Positions 1 to 9,020 are shown, counted from the first letter of the stretch. The stretch: 64,000 nucleotides of DNA from Streptomyces sp. NBC_01429 (GCF_036231945.1 NZ_CP109599.1:6475501-6539500); one strand, 5' to 3'. The notes: generated by a model not told the origin, from the letters alone. Numbers and translations are program-made.

Positions 1-2
1 GC

Positions 3-251
3 GAGAACGGCCCCGAGCTGGTGCGTTTCCTTCACCCCGCTCAGGTCTACTCCTCCACGGAGTCGGCCTCCATGGCGCGCACACAGGCCAGCGCCCGGGA
101 CATCTACACGTCCCGCAGTGCGGCGGGAACGCAGCTCCACGCCGACGTGAAGGTCTACGTCGGCACCCGGGAGATCACGGACATCGTCCGGACAGAGATC
201 GACATCCACGACCTGGCCATGGCTGATGGCCTGAACACTGGCGGTCGCTGA
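3..251 (+). CDS. Phage tail tape-measure protein, C-terminal end (5' partial)
   Basis: The frame is open from the first bases of the window and begins with ENGPELVRF. This matches the short 'GE-x-GPELV' segment typical near the C-terminus of phage tail tape-measure proteins, where it is followed by a line such as 'xxVYSxxxTASM', seen here as QVYSSTESASM. In phage the protein sets tail length and threads the tail lumen. Only about 82 residues lie in the window, so the upstream part must be outside. No further tail genes follow; small accessory genes come next, which suggests a prophage remnant or its end. The family assignment rests on a short motif. Confidence 0.55.
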   Translation, partial: ENGPELVRFLHPAQVYSSTESASMARTQASARDIYTSRSAAGTQLHADVKVYVGTREITDIVRTEIDIHDLAMADGLNTGGR

Positions 252-364
252 CGCACGCACACAGGGGCGCTCCCGGCTTGGGGGCGCCCCGCTCCAACTC
301 ACCCTGTACGGCGTCGGCATGAGGCCGTACAGGGCTCCCAGACCTTAGAGAGAGGCAGAACACC

Positions 365-526
365 ATGACCTACGGACTCCCCTCCAAGAGCCAGCCCGTT
401 GAGTGCCCGCAGTGCGGCGCGGAGGTGGCGCAGGTTCCCGGCCCCGGGAAGATCAAGCGCTTCTGTACGCCCCAGCACGGGCGTTCCTGGCGACGTCGCG
501 CGCGGGCGCTCGGGTGGCCGATCTAA
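365..526 (+). CDS. Very small zinc-ribbon-like protein (53 aa)
   Basis: The ATG follows a purine-rich GAGAGAGG site at good spacing. The 53-residue product has Cys14-x2-Cys17 and Cys34-x3-His38, a likely single zinc site, and a strongly basic tail (SWRRRARALGWPI). Such small zinc proteins are common in actinophage and integrative elements; nucleic-acid binding is a guess. The gene converges on the XRE regulator that follows, and the two stop codons overlap by four bases. I do not recognise a named family. Confidence 0.6.
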   Translation: MTYGLPSKSQPVECPQCGAEVAQVPGPGKIKRFCTPQHGRSWRRRARALGWPI

Positions 527-1290
527 CCGACGACCGTGCGCCCGTCTTCCCAGAGTGCGAGCACGTGGCTTGCGAAGCGGTCGTACAGGCCGTCGTCTCC
601 CAGTCGGCGCAAGTGCAGCATGGGCGACTCATGACCAAGCAAGCTGGACAGATGGGGTGTTACTAGCATTTCGTCGTCAAAGGTGAAGACGGAGAGCGCA
701 ATGTGATCGTCCGAGAATCGAGCTTCAATGCCTGGCGCGTCACCCATCTTGGACAGGGCATCCAAGGTGATGCGGATACGGGTTCCGACCGTCAGGGGCA
801 CGCCTTCGATCTCTTCTCGACGTCGGGTCACTTGTGAGTCCGGATCACCCACAAGGAACCGCACGGAGCATCCCGACGCAGCCTTAGCCTTGAGACGTGC
901 GGCAAGTCGTGGATGCTCCTGCCATACGAAGTAGTTCGTATAGCCAGCGAAGATGATGGATGTGGAGGCACCGTCGATGAGGCGTCCCCATACGGACGTA
1001 GGGCACGCGTTCCGATAGGGGTAGGCGGCGACGATTTCCCTCTCCGGACCCGTCTTGATGGCGCTACGGATAGCCTTCGGCCACAGCACTTCCGCACTCA
1101 CTCCCAACGCCTCCGCTACCTCCTGACGCGTTTCCGGATGCGGGACGCGCGTTGGGTCGGAGAGCCATCGTTCCACCGTCTTACTGGTCACTCCGACTGT
1201 ACGGGCGAGCTTGGAGCGGGTCATGTTGGCGTCGGAGATAGCGTCTCGCAGCGTCGTATTCAAGGCTTCCCCCAGGGACGTTTGGGCCAC
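523..1290 (-). CDS. XRE-type regulator with C-terminal phospholipase-D-like (DUF5919-type) domain
   Basis: A 255-residue protein. Residues about 12-65 form a helix-turn-helix (MTRSKLARTVGVTSKTVERW) that continues into a dimer-like segment ending VLWP. Residues about 100-250 (SIIFAGYTNYFVWQEHPRL, then VRFLVGDPDS) resemble the PLD-fold module found in Streptomyces HTH proteins annotated DUF5919. No HKD catalytic motif is visible, so this half is more likely a sensor or binding domain than an enzyme. It is the first gene on its strand and divergent from the two small genes after 1448, which it may control. Function is inferred from architecture only. Confidence 0.75.
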   Translation of the reverse strand: MAQTSLGEALNTTLRDAISDANMTRSKLARTVGVTSKTVERWLSDPTRVPHPETRQEVAEALGVSAEVLWPKAIRSAIKTGPEREIVAAYPYRNACPTSVWGRLIDGASTSIIFAGYTNYFVWQEHPRLAARLKAKAASGCSVRFLVGDPDSQVTRRREEIEGVPLTVGTRIRITLDALSKMGDAPGIEARFSDDHIALSVFTFDDEMLVTPHLSSLLGHESPMLHLRRLGDDGLYDRFASHVLALWEDGRTVVG

Positions 1291-1447
1291 TTAGGACGGT
1301 ATCCCCTGGAGCACTAGAAGTCCCCGGCATGTCAGTTCTGACGTCCCTTCGAGTGGACGACGGTCTACGTAGGTACCCGTGACGCAAGTGTCCCGGCATC
1401 GCGTGAACGACCCGGGACGTGGACGACGCTTCGAAGGAGCGATCGAC

Positions 1448-1681
1448 GTGAACCACCTTACTGAATACCGACAGCGGCATATGACGCCCCCGGTACAACT
1501 CATGGAGCCCGCCGTCCATAAGGCGCCCGAGCCCGCCCGTGGATGCGACGTCTGCGAGGCACTCGCCAAGCAGTGGAGGCAGGCGACAGACGTCACGAGC
1601 CCCGCCTACGACCTGTCGCATGCCCTGGATCTGGCTATCGAGATCGGCCGGCACCCGCATGCGAAGAGGAGGCGGTCGTGA
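1448..1681 (+). CDS. Small hypothetical protein with one CxxC pair (77 aa)
   Basis: GTG start chosen because GAAGGAG lies 7-8 bases upstream; an in-frame GTG at 1379 has no such site. The product is mostly hydrophilic and has a single CDVC motif (Cys33, Cys36) in the middle. Its stop overlaps the start of the next gene in GTGA, so the two are translationally coupled. Proteins of this kind often sit next to XRE regulators in Streptomyces. I recognise no function. Confidence 0.5.
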   Translation: MNHLTEYRQRHMTPPVQLMEPAVHKAPEPARGCDVCEALAKQWRQATDVTSPAYDLSHALDLAIEIGRHPHAKRRRS

Positions 1682-1860
1682 CGACCACGATCAAGGCCAT
1701 CAATGCCCGCGTGCAGGCCATATACCGTCTCCGGATCGCTCACGTCGAAGAGTGCGAGCCGTGCAAGCTCGACAAGCCCTGTGCAGACGGGACGGAACTC
1801 CTCCGCCGCTGGCGCGAGGGGGTTCGCGAGTCCCGGGCCGAACGGGAACGGCTGCGCTGA
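1678..1860 (+). CDS. Small Cys-containing hypothetical protein (60 aa)
   Basis: Starts at the GTG that overlaps the previous stop (GTGA). The 60 residues contain a compact cysteine cluster (ECEPCKLDKPCADG: Cys26, Cys29, Cys35), which could bind metal, between two charged helical segments. A strong hairpin follows at once, so this is the last gene of a two-gene unit. No family recognised. Confidence 0.5.
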   Translation: MTTTIKAINARVQAIYRLRIAHVEECEPCKLDKPCADGTELLRRWREGVRESRAERERLR

Positions 1861-1873
1861 AGACCGCCTGACA

Positions 1874-1916
1874 GCTCCGTCCGTGCTTCCAATCCCCCGG
1901 TCGGCACGGACGGAGC
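1874..1916. terminator. Strong inverted repeat, probable terminator
   Basis: Perfect 13-bp stem (GCTCCGTCCGTGC at 1874-1886 with its complement at 1904-1916) around a 17-base loop, starting 14 bases after the stop of the small Cys protein. No U-tract, as is usual in Streptomyces. Confidence 0.65.
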
Positions 1917-1997
1917 GCTGAGCCCCCGCACGCTGCTCATCACAGGCCCCGTGCGGGGAAGGGGCGGGTGAAGGTCGGCATACCTCACCCGCTAGGG

Positions 1998-2035
1998 AGC
2001 CCCGGTCACCCCAACCCCAGGGGGCGGCCGGGGCT
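1998..2035. terminator. GC-rich hairpin, probable terminator
   Basis: AGCCCCGG (1998-2005) pairs with CCGGGGCT (2028-2035), and part of the inner sequence (CACCCC with GGGGG) can extend the stem. TTCT follows on the plus strand. It lies about where recognisable alkB homology stops on the minus strand. Confidence 0.55.
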
Positions 2036-2260
2036 TCTGCGTTCCGTACTCCACTTCCCGCAGTGCCAGCCCACACACACGGTCCGCACCGACATGACAC
2101 CCCCGCGCGGCAGCTTCGTGTACCGGATCGGCACCGGCCCGGTGGCCCACCCCCGGCACGCGACGACAAGCTCGCGCTGCTGGTCGAGGCCCAGCCAGCC
2201 GGGCACGTGCACGGCGCCGGGCGCGATCTCCATGGGCGGGCGGGGGATCAGGGCGTTCAC
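2006..2260 (-). pseudogene. alkB-like 2-oxoglutarate dioxygenase, N-terminal fragment
   Basis: Reading from a GTG at 2260, the frame gives IAPGAVHVPGWLG, then LVVACRGWA, then RGGVMSVRTVCVGWH. I recognise this as the N-terminal region of actinobacterial AlkB-type DNA-repair dioxygenases. Homology stops after about 60 residues (near base 2050) and a stop comes at 2006. The HxD...H iron site and the RxxxxxR 2-oxoglutarate motif are absent. The fragment cannot be catalytic. It lies against the prophage-like edge, so loss of the 3' part by an insertion or deletion is likely. The GTG start is uncertain. Confidence 0.6.
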
Positions 2261-2649
2261 GGCGAATCCTGGAGGGGCTGGGATGTCCTGGGGAAGAAGC
2301 GGGAGACAACCCCCCTGCTCAGGAGGCCGACTGTACCGCTCCACCGTGGCCTTGTTGGTGGACGGGTCCATGAGCCGCATCTCCCAGGGACCGGTGTTGA
2401 CGTCGAAGTCCTTCCCGACGCGGGAGTCGCGCGAACTCTTCGAGGCATCGCGGGCCGCTTCCCGCACCACAACCCGCACCCCGAAAAGGGAGGCCGGCCG
2501 GCCTGGTCCCTCACGGAGGCCAAGGCGGCCATCCGGGACGCGGGGTACGTCGTCCAGGGCAAGTTCCTGGCCGTCGCGAACGGCGGCGTATCCCAGTGCG
2601 ACAGTGACGACGGGAGGCCGTACGGCACCGCTCAGGGATTTCGGCACGA
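2261..2649. other. Unassigned stretch between two gene fragments
   Basis: Both strands have open frames through here, for example GKDFDVNTGPWEMRLMD on the minus strand and SLTEAKAAIRDAGYVVQGKFL on the plus strand, but none has a clear ribosome site or a family I recognise. Given broken genes on either side it is best read as degraded coding sequence. Confidence 0.35.
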
Positions 2650-2952
2650 GTGAGTGGACCGGTCCCGGCGTGGACCGCCGCCCCATCCCCCAGCGCTGAC
2701 GTGTACGCGCTCGGTGGGTCGTTGCTGATCTCCGCCACAGCCATGAGGGCCATGGTCTGTCCCGACGACGCGGAACGGCCGGTGCAGCGTCGGGCCGTGG
2801 TGGACAACAAGCGGCGCCCTTTCGATCTGCCGGCCCCCTTCGGGACGGTGATCGACGCCATGCTGAGCTACGAACCGTGCGACCGGCAGTCGCTCTTGGA
2901 CGTCGCGGCCGAATTCAGGAAGGCCGACAAGGCGGTACGGCACAACCGATGA
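2650..2952 (+). pseudogene. Serine/threonine protein kinase, C-terminal lobe fragment
   Basis: The frame contains SADVYALGGSLL, the subdomain IX 'DvyalG' helix of Hanks-type kinases, followed about 55 residues later by AMLSYEPCDRQSLLDVAAEF, the subdomain XI 'DR-S' helix. The ATP-binding loop, catalytic HRD and DFG motifs should lie upstream but are not present in any frame. Length is 100 residues against about 260 for a kinase domain. It is therefore a remnant even though the frame is open. Confidence 0.6.
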
Positions 2953-3453
2953 CCGGGCTGTTGGCCATGCGGGTGGCCTTGTCACAGCCCAGAAATGCAG
3001 AAAACCCCCGATGAACAGGGGGTTCAGCTGGTGGCCAACCGACACAATTCGTTGACCTGCCGCTATGAGCGATCCTGCTGGGAGTGATTCCCTCCCAGCT
3101 CAAGATCGTTTCCCTTTGGTCTGGTCACGTCTGCTGCACGCGCGCTCCGCAGGCAGGGATGCCCGACGTATCCTTCCCCGAGATCGGCTGAGTATCCAAG
3201 TCTCCGGCGCCTTCAGGCAGCAGGCGATGCGGTGGCGACGCGCTAGTACGGGCGGAGCGGTCGCTCCCGGCGTCCGGTTCGGCTCCCCATCCGTACGGGA
3301 CATGGTTCCGCCAGCTCCAACTCTTCGAGAAAGAGCGTCTGTTCAGGCAGGAGCGAGCCGATCGCAGTCAACCCGCGCGCTCCCGGAATATCGGTCGGCG
3401 TCGTCGGGCGGGGCGCGGTCGGCCGCCGCTGCGCGTACCGTGCCGGCCTCGGC
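2953..3453. other. 500-base non-coding stretch with two inverted repeats
   Basis: No convincing gene. Two hairpins are visible: AACCCCC/GGGGGTT (3003-3009 with 3018-3024) and GCTGGGAG/CTCCCAGC (3077-3084 with 3092-3099). The first follows the kinase fragment and could terminate it. The rest (3100-3453) lies downstream of the metallo-hydrolase gene and shows nothing recognisable. Confidence 0.45.
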
Positions 3454-4884
3454 TCACCGGATCAGGACGGCTTCTCCCGAGCGTGGCACGACGGTGGCCC
3501 AGCCCAGTTCGTGGTCGATGCGTTCGCGCAGCGCCGCTGAGGCATCGGGCTCGCCGTGGACCAGGTAGGTCGTGTGCGGTGGGGGTGCGCTGCGAAGCCA
3601 TTCGATGATCTGTGCGGCGTCGGCGTGCGCGGAAAAGTGGGGTACGTCGGCGACTTCGGCGCGCACGGGCACGTACTCGCCGAACATTTTCACCGTGCGT
3701 GCTCCGTCAACCAGATCGCGTGCGCGGGTGCCCTCGGCGGCGAAGCCCACGATGGCGACGGCATTGCGCGGGTCGGGCAGCAGACGCCGCAGGTGGTGGA
3801 CGACGCGTCCGCCGGTTGCCATGCCGGCCGAGGACACGATCACGGCCGGTCCTGTCGCCTCGTTGATGGCGATGGACTCCCGGACGGAGCGAGCGGCCAG
3901 GAAGGGCTCGGGGCTCAGGTCGTCCGTGCCGTCGGCCGAGATGCCGTCGCGCAGTTCGGGCGCCCGTGCCCGGACGGCTTCCCGGTACACCTCCAGCGCG
4001 GCCAGGGCCATGGGGCTGTCGACGAAGACAGGCACCGCGGCGGGCAGAATGTTCTTTCGCCGCAGGACGGAGAGTTCGTGGAGGACGACTTCGGTACGGT
4101 CCAGGGCGAACGCCGGTACGACCACGATGCCGCCGCGCCGGATCGTCCGGCCGACGATATCGGCGAAGCATGTCCGGCCGGTCTCGTCGTCGTGGCGGCG
4201 GTTGCCGTAGGTGGATTCCATGAGAAGGACATCCGCGCCGGAGAAGGGCTCAGCGGGCTTCAGCAAGGGGTGGCCGGGACGGCCGAGGTCTCCGCTGAAG
4301 GCGAGGGTGTGTCCGTCGTCCAGGGTGAGACGGGCCCACGCCGAGCCGAGGATATGACCGGCCGGGTGCAGGGCCAGCCGTGTCCTCGACATGATCTCGA
4401 CCTCGGTGTTCATGCTCACCGGGTCGAAGAACGTCACGGTCCGGTCGACATCGCGGTCGTCGTACAGCGGCTGGGCGGGGCGGTGCTTGGACCAGCCGTG
4501 CTCATTGGCGTGCTGAGCCGCCTCGGTCTGGAGCCGCGCGCTGTCGCGGAGCACGATCTCTGCCAGCCGGGCGGTGTAGGCGCTGGTCAGGATGGGCCCC
4601 CGGAATCCGTTCCGGACGAGCCGGGGGAGGTAGCCGCAGTGGTCCAGATGGGCATGGGTCACGATCACCGCGTGAATGTCCCGGGCATCGCAGGGCAGCG
4701 GACGCCAGTTACGGCGCCGTAGATCGGCGAGCCCCTGGAAGAGCCCGCAGTCGACCAGAATGCGCGAGTGTTCGCCCTCCACCAGGAACTTGCTTCCGGT
4801 GACCGTGCCCACACCGCCGAGAAACGTCATGAGCGCCGGAAGGGGTCTGCCCGTGCCGGCCGGAGTTTCGGATGGTTCGGCCAT
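3454..4884 (-). CDS. Metallo-beta-lactamase-fold beta-CASP nuclease-like protein
   Basis: A 476-residue MBL protein with the zinc motif H77-A-H79-L-D81-H82, downstream ligands in HPAGHILGSAW and FSGDLGRPGHPLL, then a beta-CASP insert (DVLLMESTYGNR, PVFVDSPMA) and a C-terminal VPHFSAHAD and YLVHGEP. This is the CPSF/YSH1-type layout of RNA-processing exonucleases and endonucleases, about the usual 450-480 residues. Start ATG has GAGGAAG eight bases upstream. It stands alone at the edge of the stress island, divergent from the sulP pseudogene. Substrate (RNA or other) is inference from the family. Confidence 0.85.
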   Translation of the reverse strand: MAEPSETPAGTGRPLPALMTFLGGVGTVTGSKFLVEGEHSRILVDCGLFQGLADLRRRNWRPLPCDARDIHAVIVTHAHLDHCGYLPRLVRNGFRGPILTSAYTARLAEIVLRDSARLQTEAAQHANEHGWSKHRPAQPLYDDRDVDRTVTFFDPVSMNTEVEIMSRTRLALHPAGHILGSAWARLTLDDGHTLAFSGDLGRPGHPLLKPAEPFSGADVLLMESTYGNRRHDDETGRTCFADIVGRTIRRGGIVVVPAFALDRTEVVLHELSVLRRKNILPAAVPVFVDSPMALAALEVYREAVRARAPELRDGISADGTDDLSPEPFLAARSVRESIAINEATGPAVIVSSAGMATGGRVVHHLRRLLPDPRNAVAIVGFAAEGTRARDLVDGARTVKMFGEYVPVRAEVADVPHFSAHADAAQIIEWLRSAPPPHTTYLVHGEPDASAALRERIDHELGWATVVPRSGEAVLIR

Positions 4885-5234
4885 GTGCTGCGGCTTCCTC
4901 GTGTGCGTTGTCCCTGCGGCCGCTCTCCCGGTGCGTCCTGTGCCGACCGGGACGGGGTCGCTTTTTGTGGATGGGGCGCTTGTCTTGCGGGCGAGGGCGG
5001 GCCGGACCCCTGAGGTGGCGGGCTCGTCTCCTCCAGCATGAATGTTCTGACACGAATGGGCGAGCTGTCGGGAGATCCGGGGAGGGTGCGGCCGTCATCT
5101 GCCGGGGCGAGCGGTCGCCGAGTGTCCGTGGGCCGCCGGCAGTGGTGCCCTCGCGCCCGCCCGCCCCCGGCGGGATGCTGAAGACCGAGTGGTGGAGGGA
5201 GACTCGTGCCCCGGCATTTCGGTGACGGCGGGAG
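4885..5234. other. Divergent intergenic region
   Basis: 350 bases between the divergent beta-CASP gene and the sulP pseudogene. It should hold both promoters. I see no strong palindrome or RNA element in it. Confidence 0.4.
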
Positions 5235-6965
5235 GTGGCATCGGCTCCGGTACCGGGTGCCGCGCTGCTGACCGGCTATCGGCGCTCATGGCTGCGGGGA
5301 GACCTGCTGGCCGGGGTCACGGTCGCGGCGTACCTCGTGCCTCAGGTCATGGCGTACGCGAGTGTCGCGGGGCTGCCGCCGGTCACGGGGCTGTGGGCGG
5401 TTCTGCCGGCGCTCGTGCTCTACGCGCTGTTCGGTTCGTCCCGGCTCCTGTCGGTCGGTCCGGAGTCGACCACCGCGCTCATGACCGCGGTGTCCGGAGT
5501 CGACCACCGCGCTCATGACCGCGGCCGTGGTCGGGCCGCTCGCGGCGGGGGATCCCGGACGATACGGGGCGTTGGCCACCGGGCTCGCAGCCGCGGTCGC
5601 GCTGGTGTGTCTGGTGGCATGGGCCGCCAGGCTCGGGTTCATCGCCGACCTGCTGTCACGGCCGGTCCTGGTCGGTTATCTGACCGGGATCGCCCTGCTC
5701 ATGATCGTGGACCAGCTGCCCAAACTCACCGGCGTTCCGACGACAGGCTCGGGCTTCTTCCCCCCACTGCTCTCCTTTCTGCGCCACCTCTCCCGTGCCG
5801 AGGCGGTGACCCTGGCCTTCAGCGCCGCTCTCCTCGTCCTTCTCTTTGTCGCGCCCCCGCTGGTGGCCGGCGGTTCCCCGGCCGTTGCTCGCCGTGGTGC
5901 TGGGCAGCGTCGTCGTCGCGCTTTTCGGCTGGGAGGACCACGGGATCGCGGTGGTCGGAACCGTCCCGTCCGGGCTGCCCGTCCCAGCGCTGCCCGATTT
6001 GGGTGAGCTGCCCCGCCTGCTGGTGCCCGCGCTGAGTGTCCTGCTCGTCGGGTACAGCGATGTCATCCTGACCGGGCGCGCCTTCGCCGGACGTGGCGAG
6101 CACGGGAGGCTCGACCCGAATCGGGAGTTGTTCTCCCTGGGCGCCGCGAACGTGGGCGCGAGTCTCCTCCACGGCTTCCCGGTGAGCAGCAGTGCCAGCC
6201 GAACGGCTCTCGCCGTGTCGGCGGGAGCACGCACCCAGGTGTACTCGCTCGTAGCCGGTGCGGCCGTCTTCGGCACACTGCTGTTCCTGGGCCCCGCCCT
6301 GAGTCGCATCCCGGTTCCCGTGCTGGGGGCACTCGTCGTCTATGCCGCGGTGCGGCTGATCGATCTGGCGGGGTTCCGCAGGCTGGCAGCTTTCCGGCGC
6401 CGGGAGTTCCTTCTGGCGACGGGCTGTCTGCTCGGCGTACTCGCTCTCGGCATTCTCTACGGGGTACTCATCGCCGTGGCCCTGTCCGTGGCGGAACTCC
6501 TGAGCCGGATCGCCCGCCCCCCACGATGCCGTCGAGGGGGTCGTGCCCGGGGTGGCCGGCATGCACGACGTCGATGACTATCCGAAGGCCCGTACCGTCC
6601 CCGGACTGGTGGTCTACCGCTACGACTCGCCCCTTTTCTTCGCCAACGCCGAGAACTTCAAGCACCGCGCCCTGGCAGCCCTGGACAATCAGTCCGAACC
6701 CGTGTTCTGGCTCGTCCTCAACGCCGAGGCCAATGTGGAGGTGGACATCACCGCACTGGACTCCATGGAGGAACTCCGTCGTGAAACGACCGAGCGGGGA
6801 ATCGTATTCGCCATGGCCCGGGTCAAACAGGGGCTGCGCGACCAGTTGGACGCCTACGGCCTGACCGCGGCCATCGGCACCGGTCTGATCTTCCCGACAC
6901 TGCCGACCGCCGTCGCCGCGTACCAGGAATGGCGCGCGCACTCAGGGAACGACGTGGGTGGATAG
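5235..6965 (+). pseudogene. SulP-family sulfate/bicarbonate transporter, frameshifted
   Basis: Four pieces in successive frames together make a SulP protein. Residues such as LLAGVTVAAYLVPQVMAYA (N-terminal SulP signature) begin at 5235. The frame shifts inside a 34-base tandem duplication at 5458-5524, again near 5880 (between VAPPLVAGG and RPLLAVVLG), and again in a run of C at about 6520. The last piece is a STAS domain (VVYRYDSPLFFANAENF) ending at 6965. Net shift is three bases. Intact, it would be about 575 residues with 10-12 membrane helices. The duplication is unlikely to be a sequencing error; the other two could be. Confidence 0.85.
5458..5524 (+). repeat. Tandem duplication that breaks sulP
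   Basis: A 33-base sequence (GTCCGGAGTCGACC ... GACCGCGG) at 5458-5490 is repeated exactly at 5492-5524, period 34. Because 34 is not a multiple of three it shifts the transporter frame. The second copy re-reads the same STTALMTA codons in the next frame, as a slippage event would give. Confidence 0.9.
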
Positions 6966-7216
6966 GCGCTTGTTCCGCGACATGGTCCGGCCCGATTTCC
7001 CGCCCGATTCGCGGGGCGAGAGGCAGGCATGCAGCATGGAGAGCGTCCGATGGCGCGGCCGAGCGGCCTGACTGGGCGAGCGGCCTTCACTCGTGCCGCG
7101 CCACTCACCCATCGCGATCGGAGCGAGTCGTCAGCACACGCCGCTCATCCCTGTGGAGCGGCGGGACGGGGAGCGATCCTCATGTTCCTCTCCAGGTGTC
7201 GGATCAGGAGGCAGTC

Positions 7217-8107
7217 ATGGACGGCAGCGCGAAGGACGGCGGTGCGCTCGGTAGGGGGGATCTCGGACCGGTGGTGGTCGGCACCGACGGTTCGGACCAC
7301 GCCACCAGGGCGGTGCTCTGGGCTGCCGACGAGGCGACGGCACGGAACCGGTCCCTGACCGTCGTCCACGCGATCGGAGTCGAACAGGCCCGGTATCTGG
7401 CCTTCGACGACACCCATACCGTCCTCCGCGAGGCTCGGCAGACCCTCGACACCGCGGCCGCGCAGGTGCAGCGCGAGCACCCGGACCTCGCAGTCTCCAC
7501 GGTGCTGAGCCGGGACGAGCCGGCGGACAGCCTGCTGGAGGAGGCGGGGGCCGACGGAACCGTCGTGGTCGGCTCCCGGGGGCTGGGCGGGTTCGCCGCC
7601 CTGCTCATCGGCTCGGTCGGACTCCGTACCGCCGCGCGGGCCAGGGGCCCGGTGGTTGTGGTGCGCCGCGTCGGGGAAGCCGCGGGCGGGTTCGTGACGG
7701 TCGCGGTCCGGGACGACGGTGACCGGGAAGCCCTGATGTACGCCGCGCGGACCGCGCGGTCGCGTCGTGCGGCCCTCCGGGTGGTCGGTGTCTGGCTGTT
7801 CCTCCAGAACGTGGGGTCCATGGCGACGATGGTCGACGACGTCAGCGGCCTGGCCGAGGCGGAGAGCGAGGCCACGTCGCACATGGTCGAACCGGTCCGG
7901 AACGACTTCCCCGAACTCACGGTCACCGTGCGAACGGTCCGGGCCACGTCGGTCGCCGGGGCCTTGGTGGAGGAGGCGGCAGGCGCGGACCTGCTGGTGA
8001 TGGGTGCCCGCAGGCCCGCGCACCGTATCGGCGCACCGCTGGGGCGGGTCACTCACGCGGTCCTGCACCACGCTCCCTGCCCGGTCGCCGTGGTCCCGCG
8101 CGGCTGA
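7217..8107 (+). CDS. Tandem-domain universal stress protein
   Basis: A 296-residue protein with two Usp modules. The first begins GPVVVGTDGSDHATRAVLWA and ends in the ATP-binding signature GSRGLGGFAALLIGSVG; the second ends HHAPCPVAVVPRG but has lost the full G-x2-G-x9-G(S/T) motif. ATG chosen with AGGAGG six bases upstream; longer in-frame extensions lack a site. Tandem Usps of this type belong to the DosR regulon of mycobacteria and the OsdR region of Streptomyces, which fits the neighbourhood. Two hairpins follow the stop. A broken close relative lies at 29700-30447. Confidence 0.9.
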   Translation: MDGSAKDGGALGRGDLGPVVVGTDGSDHATRAVLWAADEATARNRSLTVVHAIGVEQARYLAFDDTHTVLREARQTLDTAAAQVQREHPDLAVSTVLSRDEPADSLLEEAGADGTVVVGSRGLGGFAALLIGSVGLRTAARARGPVVVVRRVGEAAGGFVTVAVRDDGDREALMYAARTARSRRAALRVVGVWLFLQNVGSMATMVDDVSGLAEAESEATSHMVEPVRNDFPELTVTVRTVRATSVAGALVEEAAGADLLVMGARRPAHRIGAPLGRVTHAVLHHAPCPVAVVPRG

Positions 8108-8178
8108 CCACGCCGGACGGAGCCGGACAGGCCCCGACCCGAGCCTCAGCTCCCCTGTTCCGGACCTCCCACGGACCG

Positions 8179-8245
8179 GGCGGGCCGTTGGGAGACCATA
8201 CGGCCCGCCGGCTGGGCCGGACGGCTCTGTGAGGGCCGTCCGGCC
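8179..8245. terminator. Two consecutive hairpins after the universal stress gene
   Basis: First stem GGCGGGCCGT (8179-8188) with ACGGCCCGCC (8200-8209). Second stem is perfect over 11 bp, GGCCGGACGGC (8215-8225) with 8235-8245, loop nine bases. Probable double terminator, about 70-140 bases past the stop. Confidence 0.7.
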
Positions 8246-8333
8246 CCTGGCCATGAGAGTTCCGGCCCGTTCACGCTTGCAGTGAGGAAACGTGGTGGGG
8301 CGTAACCCCCGGTATCCGGGGCGAGGAGGAGAC

Positions 8334-9020
8334 ATGCCGCACACGCCGTGCCTGGTGAGCGACGTCATGACAAACCCGGTGGTCGCTGTCGGACCGCGGG
8401 CGGGCTTCAAGGAAATCGTCGAGACCCTGAGGCAGTGGAAGGTGAGCGCCGTACCGGTCCTGGCGGGCGACGGCAGAGTGGTCGGGGTGGTGTCGGAAGC
8501 CGATCTGCTTCCCAAGGAGGAGTTCCGGGACGCCGACCCCAGCCGCATGGAGCAGATGCGACGCCTCGAAGACATGCGCAAGGCCGGAGCCTTGACCGCC
8601 GAGGAACTGATGAGCGTCCCCGCCGTCACGGTCCGGGAGGACGCCACCCTCGCACAGGCCGCTCGGACGATGGCACAGCGGACGCTGAAGCGCTTGCCCG
8701 TCGTCGACGGAGAGGGAATGCTCCGGGGCATCGTCAGCCGTGCGGATCTCCTCAAGGTGTTTCTCCGGTCGGACGAGGATCTCGCGCAGGAAGTACGCAA
8801 GGACGTGGTCGAGCAACTCTTCCGGGTGTCCCGGGGGAGCGTGGACGTCTCTGTCACCGACGGTGTGGTCACACTGAGCGGCACCGTCCGGGACACAGCG
8901 CTCGTCCCGGTCGCCGCCCGGCTGGCCAGAGCGGTCGAGGGGGTCGTGGACGTCCAGTGTGATCTGGTCGGGCCGCGTGCCGCCTCGATGCGGGCGCCCG
9001 GTGCGGGGGCTCAGCTCTGA
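8334..9020 (+). CDS. CBS-pair protein with C-terminal BON domain
   Basis: A 228-residue soluble protein: CBS repeat 1 (VSDVMTNPVVAVGP ... VSAVPVLAGDGRVVGVVSEADLL), CBS repeat 2 (MSVPAVTVREDATL ... LKRLPVVDGEGMLRGIVSRADLL), then a BON domain at about 150-215 (VSVTDGVVTLSGTVRDTALVPVAARLARAVEGVVDV). CBS pairs bind adenine nucleotides; mycobacterial Hrp1 is a hypoxia-induced relative. ATG has GAGGAGGA upstream. Its end overlaps the convergent apbE-like gene by ten bases. A second gene of the same build lies at 26108-26791. Confidence 0.9.
   Translation: MPHTPCLVSDVMTNPVVAVGPRAGFKEIVETLRQWKVSAVPVLAGDGRVVGVVSEADLLPKEEFRDADPSRMEQMRRLEDMRKAGALTAEELMSVPAVTVREDATLAQAARTMAQRTLKRLPVVDGEGMLRGIVSRADLLKVFLRSDEDLAQEVRKDVVEQLFRVSRGSVDVSVTDGVVTLSGTVRDTALVPVAARLARAVEGVVDVQCDLVGPRAASMRAPGAGAQL

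Noticed and set aside
2063..2653. 196-codon plus-strand frame across the alkB fragment
   Set aside because: No ribosome site and no family; the opposite strand has AlkB homology over part of it.
3065..3568. 167-codon plus-strand frame overlapping the end of the beta-CASP gene
   Set aside because: Its second half is antisense to the metallo-hydrolase, and the first half is Arg/Ser-rich with no motif.
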